Part shown: one piece after another, positions 1 to 6,348 of the stretch | Position numbering within the stretch: position 1 is the first letter of the stretch | Layout of the letters: each line of letters begins with the position of its first letter | Assembly (NCBI GenBank): GCA_020444775.1 | Contig: JAGRHX010000340.1 | Location: 1 to 8,350 of the forward strand | Direction: 5' to 3' | DNA: 8,350 bases | Source: Gammaproteobacteria bacterium | GTDB taxonomy: Bacteria; Pseudomonadota; Gammaproteobacteria; HK1 | The notes under the pieces: generated by a model | Database searches by the model: none | What the model saw: the letters and a program-made list of their open reading frames with translations, nothing else | Told to the model about the DNA's origin: nothing | Made by a program: the position numbers and the translations under genes

Positions 1-90
1 CGCACCCAGCAGACCGAGCTGGAACGTGGCGAAGGGCCCGGACAGCACCTGGGTGAAATCGGCAACCTTGATACCTTCGAATGCGAGCAC
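1..90 (-). CDS. Family III CoA-transferase (CaiB/BaiF), N-terminal fragment cut by window edge
   Basis: Only the first 30 codons are present; the gene continues past base 1. The translation, LAFEGIKVADFTQVLSG followed by PFATFQLGLLGA, matches the very conserved opening of CaiB/BaiF family III CoA-transferases (L-x-G-I-x-V-x-D-x-T-Q-V-x-x-G-P-F-A-T-x-x-L-x-x-x-G-A). These cytoplasmic enzymes move CoA between organic acids, usually to activate a catabolic substrate. I chose the GTG at 88-90 because GAGGA lies seven bases upstream and family members begin only a few residues before this motif. An in-frame ATG at 154-156 would add 22 Pro-rich residues, but it has no ribosome binding site and overlaps a candidate -10 box. 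The catalytic Asp lies outside the window. Family is confident; substrate is unknown. Confidence 0.82.
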   Translation of the reverse strand, partial: MLAFEGIKVADFTQVLSGPFATFQLGLLGA

Positions 91-154
91 GGGGGGATCC
101 TCTGGGTTGGTCGGCGCGTGCCGGTTCGATGCCGGCCCGCTGCGGGGGTCGAGC

Positions 155-182
155 ATAATAAGATGCGGCAGGTTGATCTCGA
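155..182 (-). promoter_or_regulatory. Candidate sigma70-like promoter for the CoA-transferase
   Basis: On the minus strand, TCGAGA (177-182, four of six to TTGACA) is followed after 16 bases by TATTAT (155-160, five of six to TATAAT). This is the only AT-rich spot in the stretch. Transcription would start near 148, giving a leader of about 58 bases before the GTG at 90. Use of this promoter would rule out the ATG at 156 as the start. Found by eye only. Confidence 0.4.
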
Positions 183-344
183 CCTGCAATGGCGCGACGG
201 GCAATGGCGGCTCGCGCGACGACCACGGGCCGCCGCGCCCGAAGCGCATATCCTGAACCAACCTGCGATGCGCCACACCCGGCGCCCCGGATCGTCGAGA
301 GCGCATCGAGCGTGCGGCGCAGCGGCGGCAGCACTCGCGATCCA

Positions 345-360
345 CCGGGGCCGTCCCCGG
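345..360. other. Short GC-rich inverted repeat downstream of the cyclase gene
   Basis: CCGGGG (345-350) and CCCCGG (355-360) form a perfect six-base stem around a four-base loop. It lies about 70 bases past the cyclase stop codon, so it could stall transcription or protect the 3' end of the mRNA. No U-tract follows on the minus strand, so it is not a classical intrinsic terminator. Confidence 0.25.
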
Positions 361-383
361 CACCACGCTCGATGCTGTCGAAC

Positions 384-461
384 GGCTGTCGCCCAGGCCT
401 GTCGCCCAGGCCTGTCGCCCAGGGCTGTCGCTCAGGGCTGCCGCTCAGGGCTGTCGCTCAG
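384..461. repeat. Six tandem copies of a 13-bp unit overlapping the 3' end of the cyclase gene
   Basis: Six head-to-tail 13-bp units run without gaps: 384-396, 397-409, 410-422, 423-435, 436-448 and 449-461. The plus-strand forms are GGCTGTCGCCCAG, GCCTGTCGCCCAG (twice), GGCTGTCGCTCAG (twice, flanking one GGCTGCCGCTCAG). The first three share CCCAG and the last three share CTCAG, suggesting two rounds of duplication. The units nearest the gene encode the last residues of the cyclase and its stop codon (432-434). The second unit plus two bases forms a perfect hairpin, GCCTG-TCGCC-CAGGC (397-411). Because 13 is not a multiple of three, gain or loss of a unit inside the coding part would shift the reading frame. 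Confidence 0.9.
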
Positions 462-2177
462 GGGGGGCCTGGCCGAGCGCAACGCGAACAGCGCGACCGG
501 CGTCTTGACGCCGCGTAGCCGATGCTCACCGAGCGATTCGAAGCGCTCGGGGTGGCACAGGGTGAGCGGTGTGGAAACCAGCACCGGTCTGTCCAGAACC
601 TTGCACAAGGTCTCGATACGCGCTGCCCGATTGGCGGCGTCGCCGATCACCGTGAATTCCAATCGCTCCCGGGTACCGATATTGCCGTAGCTCACCTCAC
701 CCTCGTGCAGACCGATCCCATAGCCCAGCCGTGGCTCGCCCTCGCTCGCGCGACGCTCATTGAGCTGCGCCATTCGTTCGACCGCCGCGGTCGCTGCGTC
801 CAGCGCGGCCTCACGTGCCTGCGTCGCGTTCATGCCCTCTGCGGCGTCGGCGAGCGATGCGGGCCGCCCGGCGACGTCGATCGACGCAACCCGATCCGGC
901 CCATCCGCGGACTGGATCGGGAAGATCGCCAGCGCCGCGTCGCCGATGAAGCGCAGCACCTGCCCACCATGGTCCATCACCGCCCCGGCCATGCAGTCGA
1001 AGAACTGGTCGAGCACCGCAAGAAACGATCTGCGCGGCATCGAATATGCCAAGGGCGTCGAGTCGCGCAGATCGCAGAACCAGATCACGGCTCGAATATT
1101 GTCGGCATCGCCACGCTTGATCAGCCCGTTCAACACCCGACCGCCGGCGTGCCGGCCCAGATAGGTATCGAGCAGGGTGTTGGCTCGATAGCGCATGGCG
1201 TGGACCTCGTAGAGACGACCGAGCACCGCCAGCACTTCGTACAGATGCGCAAGCTCGGTGGTCTTGAAACCACCGCGCCGATTGGAAGCAAGAGTGACGA
1301 TGTTCACCTGTCCATCGGAGAACACCATCGGCATGGCCACATAATCGGTGGCCCCCTCGGCATGCAGTTCCTGCAGCACCGGGTAGTCCAACACCGGATC
1401 GGCCACGTCCAGGCGCCTGCGGATACCGCCCGCTCCTTGATAGATCGGCACCAGGGGACTGTTCAGATATTCCGGTCGCGACAGCATCTCGTACGGCACC
1501 TGGACCTGCTCGACCTCGTGAAGCTTGGTCCACCAGCGGTACGCAACCGCCATCAGCTGCGGATGCAAGGTTCGGATGATCACGTGCAGTCGCCACAATG
1601 CCACCCCTGCGTCGAGCAGCGTCTCGGCCAACCCCCGGGTCAGCACCCGCGCATCGGCGCTGGCCGGCGCCTGTTCCAGCAACCAACCGAGCAACGGGTT
1701 GGCATAGCCCTCCCCGCTCTGGGAATGCGCGCTCCTCGAGCCGCTTTGTGAGGGCTCCGGCTGACCGATCCATTCGAGCATCTGTGGATGGAAGGCGACT
1801 TCATCACGAATGGATTCGGCCTCGGGCAACGGATCCTCGTAGCTCCACATGACATCGCGCGCCTCCCGGTCCCCGACCCGCAAGCTCCAGTAGCTGGCGG
1901 CGCCCTTGAACGGGCACCAGGTGCGGTACTCGCTGCGTGACATCAAATCCATGCGCACGTCCTCGCGCGGCATGTAGAGCACCGGGGGCAGTCGCCCCTC
2001 GCGCATCAAACGTGCGCGATGTGTATCGACCACCCGCACGCCGTCGAACCAGGCCTGCAGGCGTTTCGGGTATGGCTGGAGGCTGAAGCCAGAGTCCGGC
2101 CGAGCGGGGCCCAGATCCTGCTCCAGTCGGTGCTCGGCCAGCTGCTGCTCGGCCAATGGTTGCTCAGCTTGTTGCAT
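432..2177 (-). CDS. Class III adenylate/guanylate cyclase with N-terminal DUF427 domain
   Basis: A 581-residue, probably cytoplasmic protein; no signal peptide or membrane segment is visible. After a Gln/Leu/Glu-rich start (1-20), residues about 40-135 match DUF427: LPPVLYMPREDVRMD, WCPFKGAASYWS and MWSYEDPLPEAESI. A Ser/Gly-rich linker (about 140-157) leads to the sensory-type region common upstream of bacterial cyclases (about 160-345; RTLHPQLMA, TYLGRHAG). The cyclase domain (about 362-566) keeps both metal Asp residues (D369 in FCDLRDST, D413 in FIGDAA) and the transition-state pair N516 and R520 (IGDAANRAAR). T509 holds the second purine-recognition position, but R409 replaces the usual Lys. 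A roughly 35-residue insertion follows D413. The likely product is cAMP from ATP, though Arg409 makes substrate and activity uncertain. The ATG at 2177 has only a weak ribosome binding site; the next Met is residue 58, inside DUF427. The last nine codons lie in a tandem repeat array. Family assignment is firm. Confidence 0.93.
   Translation of the reverse strand: MQQAEQPLAEQQLAEHRLEQDLGPARPDSGFSLQPYPKRLQAWFDGVRVVDTHRARLMREGRLPPVLYMPREDVRMDLMSRSEYRTWCPFKGAASYWSLRVGDREARDVMWSYEDPLPEAESIRDEVAFHPQMLEWIGQPEPSQSGSRSAHSQSGEGYANPLLGWLLEQAPASADARVLTRGLAETLLDAGVALWRLHVIIRTLHPQLMAVAYRWWTKLHEVEQVQVPYEMLSRPEYLNSPLVPIYQGAGGIRRRLDVADPVLDYPVLQELHAEGATDYVAMPMVFSDGQVNIVTLASNRRGGFKTTELAHLYEVLAVLGRLYEVHAMRYRANTLLDTYLGRHAGGRVLNGLIKRGDADNIRAVIWFCDLRDSTPLAYSMPRRSFLAVLDQFFDCMAGAVMDHGGQVLRFIGDAALAIFPIQSADGPDRVASIDVAGRPASLADAAEGMNATQAREAALDAATAAVERMAQLNERRASEGEPRLGYGIGLHEGEVSYGNIGTRERLEFTVIGDAANRAARIETLCKVLDRPVLVSTPLTLCHPERFESLGEHRLRGVKTPVALFALRSARPPLSDSPERQP
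2131..2175. repeat. Three imperfect 15-bp repeats in the 5' end of the cyclase gene
   Basis: The plus strand reads TGCTCGGCCAGCTGC (2131-2145), TGCTCGGCCAATGGT (2146-2160) and TGCTCAGCTTGTTGC (2161-2175). The period is 15 bases, so in the cyclase frame it gives five-residue units QQAEQ, PLAEQ, QLAEH right after the start Met, with a decayed RLEQD following. The tract lies before the DUF427 domain and is probably a disordered or helical extension. Confidence 0.6.
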
Positions 2178-2242
2178 GTTCTGCTCGACCGGGCGGACTC
2201 GGTCCGTGGGCCGGGAGCGCGTGGTGCGCGGCCCGGACCCGC

Positions 2243-2248
2243 ATTGTA
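2243..2248 (-). promoter_or_regulatory. Candidate -10 box for the cyclase gene
   Basis: The minus strand reads TACAAT, five of six to the sigma70 -10 consensus. Transcription would start near 2236, about 60 bases before the cyclase ATG. No good -35 hexamer lies 16-18 bases upstream; that place is taken by the 15-bp repeats, which would fit an activator-dependent promoter. Found by eye. Confidence 0.35.
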
Positions 2249-2283
2249 ACCCGCGTGTAGGTAACCCGCGTGTAGCCCGCGTA
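2246..2283. repeat. Tandem 15-bp repeats, possible operator, upstream of the cyclase
   Basis: GTAACCCGCGTGTAG occurs twice back to back without mismatch (2246-2260 and 2261-2275), followed by a partial copy, CCCGCGTA (2276-2283). The array abuts and slightly overlaps the candidate cyclase -10 box. A regulator bound to direct repeats on one face is one reading; simple replication slippage is the other. No binding family is recognised. Confidence 0.7.
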
Positions 2284-2309
2284 CCCGCCCGGCAAGCGCC
2301 TTACAGGGC

Positions 2310-2338
2310 TGGCCAAGCGGGTGCCTTCGAACAATAAT
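2310..2338 (+). promoter_or_regulatory. Candidate sigma70-like promoter for the dehydratase gene
   Basis: TGGCCA (2310-2315, four of six to TTGACA) is followed after 17 bases by AATAAT (2333-2338, five of six to TATAAT). The predicted start near 2345 would leave a leader of about 130 bases before the ATG at 2474. Visual match only. Confidence 0.35.
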
Positions 2339-2473
2339 CCCGGCCAACGACGAACCATGCCCGGTATCGGGCGCCATCCGCTCCGCCGCCCGTTCCATGC
2401 GCCGCGCAGGCGGCAGTCGTCCGATGAGCCGCTCATCCGGCCAGAATCATCCTCAGCACGGAAAATACCGATC

Positions 2474-4201
2474 ATGACCCGACGCAAACAGGCCGATCAG
2501 CTTCGCAGCCATCGCTGGTTCGGCGTCGATACGATGCGCGCCTTCGGACATCGTTCCAGAACCTTTGAGATGGGCTACACCCGAGAGGACTTCGCCGGTA
2601 AACCGGTGATCGGCATCATCAACACCTGGAGCGAGACCAACACCTGCCACAGCCACATGCGTCAGCGCGCCGAGGAGGTCAAACGTGGCGTCTGGCAGGC
2701 CGGTGGCTTCCCGGTCGAGCTGCCGGCGATGTCGGTCGGCGAGCAGATGACCAAGCCGACCTCGATGCTGTATCGCAACTTCCTGGCGATGGAGACCGAG
2801 GAGCTGCTGCGCTCCCAGCCGGTCGACGGCTGCGTGTTGATGGGCGGCTGTGACAAGACCACCCCAGGGCTGGTCATGGGCGCGCTGAGCATGGATCTGC
2901 CGAGCATCTACGTGCCGGCCGGGGCGATGCTGCGTGGTCATTGGCGTGGTCAGACCCTGGGCTCGGGCACCGACGTCTGGAAGTTCTGGGCCGAGCGTCG
3001 CGCCGGCAACCTGGACGACCGCTCCTGGCACGAGCTCGAAGAGGGCATCGCCCGTTCCCCGGGCACCTGCATGACCATGGGCACCGCGGCAACCATGATG
3101 TCGCTCGCCGAGGTGCTCGGTCTGAGTCTGCCGGGTGCCTCGTCCATTCCCGCGGTGGACGCCACGCATTCACACATGGCCTCGCGTTCGGGCCGACGCA
3201 TCGTCGAGATGGTCTGGGAGGATCTGAAACCGTCCGACCTGCTCACCCGCGCCTCCTTCGACAATGCCATCGTCGCCGACATGGCGCTCGGCGGCTCGAC
3301 CAACGCGATCATCCACCTGGTCGCGATGGCCGGCCGTGCCGGCCTGTCGATCCCCTTGGAGCGCTTCGACGAGCTCTCGCGCAGCACCCCACTGCTGGCC
3401 AACATGAAGCCCTCGGGCAAGTATCTGATGGAGGACTTCTACTACGCCGGTGGGCTACGGGCGCTGCTCGCGCGCATCTCGGATCTGCTCGATCTGGACT
3501 GCATGACGGTCAACGGTCAGACGCTGGGCGAGAACATCCAGGGCAGCGAGGTGTTCGAGCCGGAGGTGATCAGGCCGCGCAACGATCCACTCAGCGCGAC
3601 CGGTGGCACGGCCGTACTGCGCGGCAATCTGGCGCCCGACGGGGCGATCATCAAGCCGACCGCGGCCGAGCCACAGCTGCTCGAGCACACCGGCCCGGCA
3701 ATTGTCTTCAAGAACATCGACGACCTGTACGCGCGGATCGACGACGACGCCCTGGAGGTCAGCGCCGATTCGGTGCTGGTGCTGCAGAATGCCGGTCCGC
3801 ACGGCGGCCCGGGCATGCCGGAATGGGGCCAGCTGCCGATCCCGAAGAAACTGCTCGCACAGGGCGTGCGTGACATGGTGCGGATCTCCGATTGCCGGAT
3901 GAGCGGCACCAGCTATGGAGCGTGCGTGTTGCACGTCGCCCCGGAGGCGGCGATCGGTGGACCGCTGGCGCTGGTGCGCGACGGCGACATGATCACCCTG
4001 GACGTGGAGCGGCGGATCCTGCATATGGCGGTCAGCGACGAAGAGCTGGCGCGTCGCCGCGCCGAATGGCAGCCGCCCAAGCCCCACTATGAGCGTGGCT
4101 ACGGCTCGCTGTTCCTGCGTCATGTGACCCAGGCCAATGAGGGATGTGACTTCGATTTCCTGCACGCCGGTCCGGCGACCCCGGAGCCGCAGATATACTG
4201 A
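2474..4201 (+). CDS. IlvD/Edd-family dehydratase, sugar-acid (pentonate/hexonate) type
   Basis: A 575-residue cytoplasmic iron-sulfur enzyme expected to remove water from a 2,3-dihydroxy acid to give a 2-keto-3-deoxy acid. Cluster ligands are C58 (TNTCHSH), C126 (GGCDKTTPG) and C199 (SPGTCMTMGTA). K128, next to C126, matches the carbamylated metal-binding Lys of the family, and S480 (RMSGTSYGA) matches the catalytic Ser. Long matches such as GSGTDVWKF, PSGKYLMEDFYYAGG and GGPGMPEWG point to the L-arabinonate/D-xylonate-type subgroup rather than biosynthetic dihydroxyacid dehydratase. Length is normal for that subgroup. I chose the ATG at 2474 because homology begins within a few residues (RSHRWFG) and a weak GGAAA lies nine bases upstream; the frame stays open back to 2321 without resembling the family. 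The MetE-like gene follows after 125 bases on the same strand and may be cotranscribed. The exact sugar acid cannot be read from sequence. Confidence 0.93.
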   Translation: MTRRKQADQLRSHRWFGVDTMRAFGHRSRTFEMGYTREDFAGKPVIGIINTWSETNTCHSHMRQRAEEVKRGVWQAGGFPVELPAMSVGEQMTKPTSMLYRNFLAMETEELLRSQPVDGCVLMGGCDKTTPGLVMGALSMDLPSIYVPAGAMLRGHWRGQTLGSGTDVWKFWAERRAGNLDDRSWHELEEGIARSPGTCMTMGTAATMMSLAEVLGLSLPGASSIPAVDATHSHMASRSGRRIVEMVWEDLKPSDLLTRASFDNAIVADMALGGSTNAIIHLVAMAGRAGLSIPLERFDELSRSTPLLANMKPSGKYLMEDFYYAGGLRALLARISDLLDLDCMTVNGQTLGENIQGSEVFEPEVIRPRNDPLSATGGTAVLRGNLAPDGAIIKPTAAEPQLLEHTGPAIVFKNIDDLYARIDDDALEVSADSVLVLQNAGPHGGPGMPEWGQLPIPKKLLAQGVRDMVRISDCRMSGTSYGACVLHVAPEAAIGGPLALVRDGDMITLDVERRILHMAVSDEELARRRAEWQPPKPHYERGYGSLFLRHVTQANEGCDFDFLHAGPATPEPQIY

Positions 4202-4326
4202 GCCGACGGCCACCAGAGCAGCGCTCCGGGCCCCTCCCTTCCTGCCTCGGCCGCTGGCGAATCAGCGCCTTGCGAATCACCGCAGGCACGGTCCGGCGGA
4301 CGGTGGCCCGACAACAGAGAGCAGAC
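4202..4326 (+). other. Spacer between dehydratase and MetE-like genes
   Basis: No convincing promoter or terminator is visible in these 125 bases, so readthrough from the dehydratase is the simplest reading. GCGAATCA occurs twice (4257-4264 and 4272-4279) with a 15-base period. A run of pyrimidines (4232-4242) is not preceded by a strong stem. Confidence 0.4.
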
Positions 4327-5361
4327 ATGAGCAAACAAGCACTGCGCACCTCAGTGGTGGGCAGCTACCCACAGCCAGACTGGCTGATCGACCGCGAAGC
4401 ACTGTCCGGCATGGTGCCGCGGGTTCGGGTTCGCGACATCTGGCGGGTCGACGAGTCGCTCCTCGAGCAGGCGCAGGACGATGCGACCCGACTCGCGATC
4501 GCCGACATGGAAGCCGCTGGCGTGGATATCATCACTGACGGCGAGATCCGTCGTGAGAGCTACTCGAACCGCTTCGCGACCATGCTGGACGGTGTCGACC
4601 TCGAGCATCCGGGGGAGGTGATCGGGCGAACCGGTAAGCCGACCGTGGTGCCACGCGTGGTCGGTCCGATTCGCAGACGCGAGCCGGTACAGCTACGCGA
4701 CATGCGATTCCTGCGCGAGCACACCGGACATGTCGCCAAGATCACCCTACCCGGCCCATTCACCCTGTCGATGCAGGCGCAGGACGAGTACTACCGGGAC
4801 GAACAGGCCCTGGCGATGGCCTATGCCGAGGCCGTGCGCGAAGAGATGCTCGACCTGTTCGCCGCCGGCGCCGACATCGTGCAGCTGGACGAGCCCTGGA
4901 TGCAGGCGCGTCCGGAGCAGGCTCGCAGGTTCGCGGTCGACGCCATCAATCACGCGCTACGCGATGCACCGGGCAGCACCGCCGTGCACATGTGCTTCGG
5001 CTACGCGCAGACCGTCAAGGACAAGCCGCACGGCTACTCCTTCCTGCCGGAGCTGGAGCACACCGTTGCCAGTCAGATCTCCATCGAAGCGGCGCAGCCC
5101 GAGCTCGATCTGGGGGTGTTGGAGCAACTGCCGTCCAAGCAGATCCTGCTCGGCGTCATCAGCATGGGCACCCAGACTCCAGAGACACCCGAGCAGGTGG
5201 CCGATCGCATCCGTCCGGCGCTCCGCCACGTGCCGCCGGAACGGCTGATCATCGCCCCGGACTGTGGCATGAAATACCTGCCGCGCGACTCGGCGTTCGC
5301 CAAGCTGCGCGCCATGGTGGATGGCACGGCAATGGTCAGACGCGAGCTCGGCATCGACTGA
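4327..5361 (+). CDS. Stand-alone MetE C-terminal-domain protein (cobalamin-independent methionine synthase II family)
   Basis: A 344-residue protein matching only the catalytic C-terminal barrel of cobalamin-independent methionine synthase; full-length MetE is roughly 750 residues. It begins with the typical TSVVGSYPQPDWL and carries DGEIRRESY and QLDEPWMQARPE. The zinc/thiol-activating set is complete: H221 and C223 (VHMCFG), E254 (ISIEAAQPE) and C313 (APDCGMKYLPR). It should activate a thiol and accept a methyl or alkyl group. The donor is unclear because the N-terminal folate-binding half is missing; relatives include short core-MetE proteins and epoxyalkane:coenzyme M transferases. I chose the ATG at 4327 because homology starts six residues later and a purine-rich AGAGAG precedes it; the frame opens upstream to 4270 without matching the family. 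The gene follows the dehydratase by 125 bases and ends 47 bases from the convergent aldolase-like gene. In this setting a demethylation or thiol-transfer role is as likely as methionine synthesis. Confidence 0.9.
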   Translation: MSKQALRTSVVGSYPQPDWLIDREALSGMVPRVRVRDIWRVDESLLEQAQDDATRLAIADMEAAGVDIITDGEIRRESYSNRFATMLDGVDLEHPGEVIGRTGKPTVVPRVVGPIRRREPVQLRDMRFLREHTGHVAKITLPGPFTLSMQAQDEYYRDEQALAMAYAEAVREEMLDLFAAGADIVQLDEPWMQARPEQARRFAVDAINHALRDAPGSTAVHMCFGYAQTVKDKPHGYSFLPELEHTVASQISIEAAQPELDLGVLEQLPSKQILLGVISMGTQTPETPEQVADRIRPALRHVPPERLIIAPDCGMKYLPRDSAFAKLRAMVDGTAMVRRELGID

Positions 5362-5385
5362 CCGCTGCCGATGCTCGCGTTGTGC

Positions 5386-5408
5386 CCAGGGTGCGTGGCG
5401 TCGCCTGG
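5386..5408. other. Weak inverted repeat in the convergent gap
   Basis: CCAGG (5386-5390) and CCTGG (5404-5408) flank a 13-base loop in the 47-base space between the convergent MetE-like and aldolase-like genes. A shared terminator is expected here, but the stem is short and no U-tract follows on either strand, so it is not called as one. Confidence 0.2.
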
Positions 5409-6194
5409 TCAGGTCTTGTAGGACGGATCCTTCGCCTCGACGATGCGCTCGAGAGCCGCGAACAGCTCGCCACCGACATCGCCGTCATCGCTGTCGAACA
5501 GACCACTGTCGCGCACCGTGTTGCGGGTCGCGGTCTCGCTGACCTCGATGTTGGGCCCCGGCATCGAGTCGGCCAGCAGCTGCGTCTCGCAGGCCAGCTG
5601 CAGGGTCCACAGTCGTGAGAAGGCCTCGTGCGCGGTGCGTCCGTGCGCCAGCAGGCCGTGATTACGCAGGATCACCAGCGGCTTGTCGCCGATGCTACGC
5701 ACCAGACGCTCGCACTCGTCTGTGCGCACCGTCACGCCCTCGAAATCGTGATAGGCGACGTGGCCCCAGATCATCGCCGAGTAGAAGTTGGTGTTGCTCA
5801 GGCCGTTCGCCTTGCAGGCGATGGCGATGCCTTCCCGGGTATGGGTATGCATCACCCAGTGGGCCTGTGGGACCTGGGCATGGACCGCACTGTGGATCAC
5901 GAACCCAGCGAAATTGATCGGCGAGGATGCGCCGACCACGTTGCCCTCGAGGTCGACGACCACCAGATTGGATGCCGTGACCTCGTCGTAGCGCAGCCCG
6001 AATGGATTGATGAGGAAACGCGGCTCGGGCCCCGGCAGACGCACGGTGATGTGGTTGTACACGACCATATGCCAACCCAGATGCTCGAAGATCCGGTAGG
6101 TGGCGGCGAGCTTGACCCGCAAGGCCCATTCCGCCTCGCTCATCGGGTCGGTTCTGACGACGTTGGGTAACACCCTGGGGGTGGCGGATGCCAT
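5409..6194 (-). CDS. Class II aldolase/adducin-family protein
   Basis: A 261-residue cytoplasmic protein of the zinc-dependent class II aldolase/adducin fold. The three zinc-binding His residues are present: H116 and H118 (WVMHTHTREG) and H179 (LRNHGLLAHG). The fold's other marks are also seen, including YNHITVRLPG (about 46-55) and INPFGLRYDE (about 62-71). Members include fuculose-1-phosphate and ribulose-phosphate aldolases and epimerases. Here the stretch that should hold the catalytic Glu of fuculose-phosphate aldolase reads SSPINFAGFVIHSAVH (about 90-105), with no Glu; this is also the pattern of adducin-like family members of unknown reaction. The start at 6194 has a strong AGGAGA site about six bases upstream. 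The gene lies 154 bases downstream of the D-2-hydroxyacid dehydrogenase on the same strand and is likely in its operon. Retro-aldol cleavage or decarboxylation of a hydroxy/keto acid is possible but not shown. Confidence 0.9.
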   Translation of the reverse strand: MASATPRVLPNVVRTDPMSEAEWALRVKLAATYRIFEHLGWHMVVYNHITVRLPGPEPRFLINPFGLRYDEVTASNLVVVDLEGNVVGASSPINFAGFVIHSAVHAQVPQAHWVMHTHTREGIAIACKANGLSNTNFYSAMIWGHVAYHDFEGVTVRTDECERLVRSIGDKPLVILRNHGLLAHGRTAHEAFSRLWTLQLACETQLLADSMPGPNIEVSETATRNTVRDSGLFDSDDGDVGGELFAALERIVEAKDPSYKT

Positions 6195-6199
6195 GCTGC

Positions 6200-6205
6200 T
6201 CTCCT
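6200..6205 (-). promoter_or_regulatory. Strong Shine-Dalgarno site of the aldolase-like gene
   Basis: The minus strand reads AGGAGA five bases before the ATG at 6194. It fixes the start of the aldolase-like gene, which otherwise has an open frame reaching back to 6458. Confidence 0.75.
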
Positions 6206-6211
6206 GTGCAT

Positions 6212-6231
6212 GCCGGGCGACGCGGCCCGGC
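6212..6231. other. Inverted repeat in the leader of the aldolase-like gene
   Basis: GCCGGG (6212-6217) and CCCGGC (6226-6231) pair perfectly around an eight-base loop, six bases upstream of the AGGAGA site. It may be a transcript hairpin between the two minus-strand genes. No U-tract follows, and GC-rich palindromes arise readily by chance in this sequence. Confidence 0.25.
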
Positions 6232-6348
6232 GTTGGGGCGTTGAAGACAGGGTACGGGCCATGCCGCGCCCCGGACGAACCCTGCTCGGCACAGGTCCGC
6301 ACCGGGCTACGGCAAGAATGCCATTTGAGCGGGTAGAGGTTCTCCAGC

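Larger units (their letters stand above)
91..431. other. Gap between cyclase and CoA-transferase genes; no gene seen
   Basis: This stretch of about 340 bases carries no protein I recognise in any frame; its plus-strand open frames are Arg/Ala-rich translations typical of GC-rich shadow frames. It holds the candidate CoA-transferase promoter (155-182), a short perfect GC hairpin (345-360) and most of the 13-bp repeat array (384-461). Confidence 0.6.
2178..2473. other. Divergent control region between cyclase and dehydratase genes
   Basis: These 296 bases separate two divergently read genes and encode no recognisable protein. An open frame continues upstream from the dehydratase in frame to 2321, but its Arg/Pro/Ser-rich sequence does not resemble the enzyme family. 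The region holds two perfect 15-bp tandem repeats (2246-2275), a candidate -10 box facing the cyclase (2243-2248) and a candidate promoter facing the dehydratase (2310-2338). Confidence 0.6.

Noticed and set aside
91..156. A longer CoA-transferase starting at the ATG at 156
   Set aside because: It has no ribosome binding site, a Pro-rich non-family extension and overlap with a candidate -10 box; the GTG at 90 has GAGGA at good spacing. It is not fully excluded.
345..360. An intrinsic terminator for the cyclase gene
   Set aside because: The stem is perfect but only six base pairs, with no U-tract after it on the minus strand.
384..461. A CRISPR array as an explanation for the six repeats
   Set aside because: The units are 13 bp and directly adjacent, with no spacers between them.
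522..1751. A long plus-strand open frame of 409 codons opposite the cyclase gene
   Set aside because: It is antisense to clear cyclase coding sequence, has Arg/His/Gln-rich composition and matches no family; it is a GC-driven shadow frame.
2321..2473. An N-terminal extension of the dehydratase from an upstream ATG at 2321
   Set aside because: The added 51 residues are Arg/Pro/Ser-rich and unlike the family, whose N-terminus aligns just after the ATG at 2474; a candidate promoter also overlaps this extension.
2453..3169. Minus-strand open frames opposite the dehydratase
   Set aside because: The plus-strand frame carries all iron-sulfur and catalytic residues; the opposite frames have no motif or ribosome binding site.
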